A DNA stretch of 64,000 nucleotides, taken from contig NW_019775214.1 of assembly GCF_001039355.2 (NCBI RefSeq), positions 8,095-72,094 of the forward strand. Direction: 5' to 3'. This document shows positions 55,301 through 61,300 of the stretch, one piece after another. Position numbers and translations under genes: made by a program. Each line of letters begins with the position of its first letter. Position 1 is the first letter of the stretch. Source of the stretch: Lingula anatina. Its lineage: Eukaryota; Brachiopoda; Lingulata; Lingulida; Lingulidae. The notes below the pieces were generated by a model, which worked only from the letters and a program-made list of their open reading frames with translations, made no database searches and was not told where the DNA came from.

Positions 55301-58300
55301 TATCATTAAATTTACAGTTCATTAGATATGAAACTTGTTTGACATTATTATTATTATTACGACGTAGCCTCGTAGGCCTACTGGTACCTGTATCGTCGCC
55401 ATGTGCACCTGCTTCACCCTCATTTCTTATCGTGTCTTGAAGTTTACATGTGTCTTGTTTAGCAAGTTTGCTTGCTTTTCCCTTGCTTTCGTCATTGATT
55501 TTCCACTTGAGGAACTTTATTTTCTGACCATCAACCTCCGTTAGACTTGAGCCCGACTTATGCGCGCAACCTGAATCTTGCATCAGCTGATCGTGCATAA
55601 ATGGCTGACCGATATTCGTTCCCCGTACTACGCTGTTTGGTGCCCGTTATTTGTGTAGGCTTGGACGCTGCGTTAACTTTGTTCCCGCACATTAATTTGT
55701 TTCCGTGAGCTGCGTAGGTTTGTACTTCTCTATGTTATACCTGCTAGCTGCGCAGCCTTGATCCTTTCTGTGTTTAACATTGTGTAAATGGGATCGGGAA
55801 CGAGTCAGATATACCCCATGTAAATGCCTCGAGACGATTTTGATTGACAACTCTCTTGAAATTCAAAAGGAGGCCCCGTAACAAATTCTAGCTAGTCACG
55901 TGCGTGCGTCCTTAGTTTCAGAGTGAGTACTTACGTCGAGCTTGTGGAAAATGGTTAAATAATTGACGGCTTGGTGCCAGGGAATAAATTTCATTATAGG
56001 TAACAGTTTTTCGGGAAAGGGACTTCTAAGTGCGCTTTCCCGAAAAGTTTTTGCATTTCCCGGGCATTTCCATTGATTTACCGGACGGGAAAGTAAGATT
56101 TGACATAGATTTCCCGAGCTCGCAATAGCTTTCCCACGGGAAAGCGGGAAAGCAACATTTCGACCCCTGATCTATTATTATAGAGTAAAGATAGAAATCT
56201 GATATAAAAAGTGTTAGTGTGTATGCTATAATTTTTCTTGTTTCTCTCTGTCTTTTATTTTTGATTTGAAGACAAAAATCTGTCAAATAATGTATATATA
56301 ATATAAATATATGTGCAGTGACAGAATGAAAATTATATTTTTTCTATGTGTAAATAAATAGGTCCAGATGAACATAAAGTAAGTTGTTAGTTTAAATCAT
56401 GCTTTTGTAGATAGGATGTCACACAAAAAATTGTAAATTGTGTATGTGAGCTTATTAAGTAATTCTACAGAGCAAATAACTGGAGATGTTTGCACTTCTA
56501 GTTTCAAAACACAGAGAAATGAAAAAAAAAATCCACAGATTTAATTTTAAAACTGCAAAGATAGCCACTAGTACAGCCAGTCACCCACTGTGCAAAAGCA
56601 CTATTATGCATAAAAAATCTAAGCTAAAAAATGGTTAATATTAAGAAAAACAAAACATCAAAGCTAGCAATAGGAACCAATGTAGAGAAAATCAGAATAT
56701 CCAATAGAATAATAAAAAACACATAATCTTCATAAATACCTCCAGATTGATGGTGGTGGTTATTGTTATTGTTGCCATTCCCACCTTGCAGAGGTGCATG
56801 GGAATAGCAAGGGACAGGCGTTAGAATTCACAATCAGCATTCTCCATTCAAAATAATCACTTTGCTGTGGGCCATTCAAGAAAGGATTCACTTTCAGCGG
56901 AGTGGGTGGGAGTGGTGGGGGTAAACTGGGGGAGGGGGTGTGGGTGAAGGGATCGGATTATGGTGCACTGTCATCATATTATGGAAGTGGAGGGGAAAAA
57001 AGGAATGCGGGAAGAGTGGAGGGCAGTGAATGAATTTATATAAATATAATAGGTCATTTGTTCAAGTCAAATCATTTCAAGAATAGCCCAAAGTTATTTC
57101 TTCATACTCAAGAGCATTCGCATTAGACGAGAATTCAAATAAACTTTTTTGAAGATCAGCCTAATCAGTAAGTGAGGCTAAATCTGTAGACAGGGTTTCC
57201 AGTCCCAGAAAGCACAGAACTAGCCGCAGGCAAGCAGGTAAGACGAGCAAAGTGGTAGACTCCAAACAATGTCAGCTCCATACATTATGAGTAGTTGAAA
57301 AGAATAAAACTGAGTTCATCATCTCATTCCTTTTTAAAAAATTTTCATTACGAATTCAAAATACTTAATCACTGATTGGTGGCAAAAGTACTTGCAATTA
57401 GTAATAGTAGTAAATATAGCAGAAGGCAAAAAGCAAGGGAAAGAAGCAGCAAAATGCAAAACTTACGACGTCTCTTACCAGTGATACTACACAGCAGCCT
57501 CAGAGTGAGCGTCTCGCCCGCGTACTGGTTGATCATGCCTTTCTGAGATGCCTGGGGTACGGGAATGGTCAGCGTGATTGACTTGTGGAATTTCCTGCGA
57601 CGTGGCTCCACGGTCACTATGGGACTGACCGCTACCCGGTTGCCAAGCATTTTGGCTACGAGATCCGGGGGGATTGGTTGTGCCTGTTAAATAGTGTGAA
57701 GATAATTGGCAAGTGCTTTCATTCATTTTTTCTTATATCAATTTTTAAAGTCAAGCAATCAACTTAAGTCAGAAATTTTCATAATGTTCATAATGCACAT
57801 GTGATATTTGGCAATGGAACTTGTGACTCGCAAAACATTGTTTTGTGTGTTCATGAATTGAGAGGAGTCTCTGAGGCTAGTTTGTTGTCAAAATTTTTGG
57901 GTTTTTTAAAGGGATAATAACTCTTCATATGAAATCTGTATTTCACCATAAAAACATTGTGAATGACTCATAAAAATATAATATATTCTGTTTTCCCACA
58001 AAAACGGCTGTTATAGCTATTATTCTGATATCTGAGCTTGTCTTTAGACCACGTGACCTCCATTGATAGCTATACTCTGTTAAAATCTCTTAAGAGATTT
58101 TAACAAAAAACCAAACTTTTTAGAAAAAAACCAGGGACTAACTTTCAATGTAAAAATGGATTCATTAACCACTGGTAAGTATGGGAAAATTGTTGTTTAC
58201 TCCAGGAAAATTCATTTTTTGGCCGAAACGAAGAGTTATTATCACTTTAAAATAAAACAGAACCCTATAGTTGTTAGTTGAAAATGTCATTTTATTGACA

Positions 58301-61300
58301 TCTGTACTTTGATTAATACACAAAGTATGAATTAAAAATACTGACAGTTAAATATAATTCTGTGATGGATAATCATGTATGGTAAATCATTTACAAGTTT
58401 AAGATACAATTAAAGTTTCAGCAAAGATGGAAGGAAAAAGGGCCAAAGATACATAAACAGTACATATATATATATATATACAAACAAAACAATATTAAAC
58501 AAGTATAGAAATCCTTGCTGTGTAGGAGTAGTGTTCCACCCACCTGGAGTCCCACTTTGATCTTCTTGGTGAGTGCCCCCTCTGGGAAGATGGCCTGCAC
58601 ATGTGGCACCACTGTGGAACTGAGCATGCCACCTTCCGCCCCAATCAGGTTATTCTCCTGGCGTATACGGGTCACCAGGGCAAAGTATGCCGGGAAGTCA
58701 TCAGTGATGATACGTGTGATGCGCTTGTGGAAAAGTTCCTCTGCAGTTTCCAGATCTGAAAGCAGATGATGCAGCTTCCAAAATTAATCACTGGACAAAA
58801 AAAGGTTTTGAATGCAAGAGATTTTTTATTGATGGTAATTTTGTTTTTATTTTTGTGTCAGTATTTTGAATATATTTGTCATCATATTGCAACTATTTCT
58901 GCCCTTTCTGCATTGACTACCCACTATCATGAAGATGTCAATGGAATCCAAAATTAAAAAGGAAAAAACTTTATCCAACTTCACATTAAGTATGACTGTT
59001 TTGACCAATTGCCTGCTTCCAATTACCACATTTCAATGAACCCATCATACAAATGTGTACAATATGCACCAACTACTAACCACATCTATCAAAACCACCA
59101 GAAGACAACGCCTAAAACACATGAACTGGATTTACAAAGCAAACCACCTGTAACTGTATCAATTTGTAAAAACAACTGTAGTCAGAGTAATTGAAAGTCA
59201 TATGGCACATGAATTATATGTACCTATAGGCTAGTATTTGTCAACCTAACACACCTCCATGTAAATTACGTAAAGCACTCTCTGACGTAAAGCACTCTTA
59301 TTTTTCTTTTCTTTTCATATATATACGAGGTGAAACAAAGGGGAGAATGCCAAGTACCATATCAAGGTCTCAATGCCTCATACTTATTACTAGAATGGCC
59401 ATCAAACTCATGAAGAGATGAACTGGGGAAAGAATAACAAATTTAAAAATAAATAAAGATTTGCTATGGAGGGCCCTTAAACGTAATGAAATTATGCTTA
59501 ACAATTTTTTTCTTTTTTGCTTTTTTGAAGTAAATTTTGATGAATTAGTTGTCACTGAGGAATTTACTTCAATATTAATAATCTTTAGGGAAATCTCAGT
59601 TTTGTTCTATCAATAAGTAACACCAATGATTCTTTCAAAGCACCTTCAGAAATGATATAGCTGGGGTGGGGGGAGATATGAAAACAACAGCCCATTCATA
59701 ACCTCAAATCATGTATCCATATGTATCTTTAAATAAGCTGCATACACATTTCAAAAGTTTGGAGTGTATGGATGTATTTCAAAGGCATGAACTCAAGAGG
59801 CAGCTTATGAATAACATGCCACAGGATAGATTTATAACACCAAAACAAAAGAGGGGGTAATAATGCTCCAACACTAACATAACTTTGGTACAAGAATATT
59901 GTGCTTCTAAAACTCAAGTACCAGGAAAAGCTGAATGGATCTCCAATATGGCATAACCTTTAAAATGAAATACTGTAATGCACTGTGCTTTGAAAACCCA
60001 AGTATCCAGTAAAACGTAAGGATCCACTGATGCAGGTTTACATACAGAATAGGGGTGGTCACATAACAAAATATGTAGAAAAGTTGGACAAAGAGACACA
60101 TTTATGAAATGTTCTCAAACAAAATGTGGCTTAAATCATATAAACAAGGACAGGATTACAATTAAGGTGACATTAAGGATTATGCAAAAGTACAAAATTA
60201 TTATTAATAATAATGAAATCTTAAGAGAAAAATTAGAATTACTCAACACCAACTGAACTTGAAAAGAAGAAAGAATAGATAGAAATAAAAAACACCGCAT
60301 GCCCCACGCATGACACGATAAACTACCTTCACCTTCAAAACTACCGCCAAGAGCCTCGTGGATCATGTCGTCTGTGGCCTGAATTGGGTGCTCGGTCCAA
60401 TTGTCACCATCGTTACTACGCAGGATGACAACTTCACGTTCCATACCACGTAGTGACGCAAAGTGTGGGATTTCAATGATTACAGGGCTGAACAAATGAA
60501 ATCAAAATATACTATCTTCATATTCACATGAAGGGATCTATCACTTCAAAATATATCCACAAACATGGCCTGCGTAATAAAGGTTTTAGAATTACTATAC
60601 ATACCACTGACTAATTTTTTTTAATTTGAAGTTTACATCTAACTGCAGATAAAAAGAGCAAATAAACTACCTTAAATCTTATCAAAATTAGAAAAATCAT
60701 ACACCTTAGCTTTCTTTTTTGCTCAACAATATCAATATGTGCTTTTACTGAATGTTCTCACCCGAGGAATTTTGTTCCAACTGGGCCCATCTCAATGACT
60801 CTACTGGCCAGAGCCTCTCCCTCCATCAGAGGTGGTGGGTTGACCAGCTTCTCTCTTCTCAGCAGGCGACACGTGACACGAGTTGGGCAGGAAGCCTTCC
60901 TAGGCGGGATGATGATACGCACACCAGAATGGCGACAGCCGCGCATAGCTCCACCACGGGCATCCACCATGAAGCTGACAAGGAAGCTGAAAGATTCAAG
61001 GGAACATTTCAAATATCTATACCCATCATTTTTTACTCAAGTTAACTGAAAACATCAAAACAAGAAAAACGCATCAACAAATGAGATAAAGCCAGGGATG
61101 GTATAACACTTAAATTTCTCTACAACAGAGTGAATCAATCTCTGGAATCACAGCAAAGTGGTTATATTGACTTATAAATATCATATATAACCACTTAACT
61201 ATTTGTTGAAGCCAATGATGAACACACAATATAATATAATATAATATAATATAATATAATATAATAAAGCTTTGTCATTAGCAATACCTCCTTCGTACCA

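Larger units (their letters stand above)
53657..57478 (-). other. Ankyrin intron inside the ZU5/UPA module
   Basis: Holds the hAT-like element and the optional 45-nt exon. The rest (53657-54257 and 56170-57478) is AT-rich with some G-rich tracts; nothing else supported. Confidence 0.6.
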
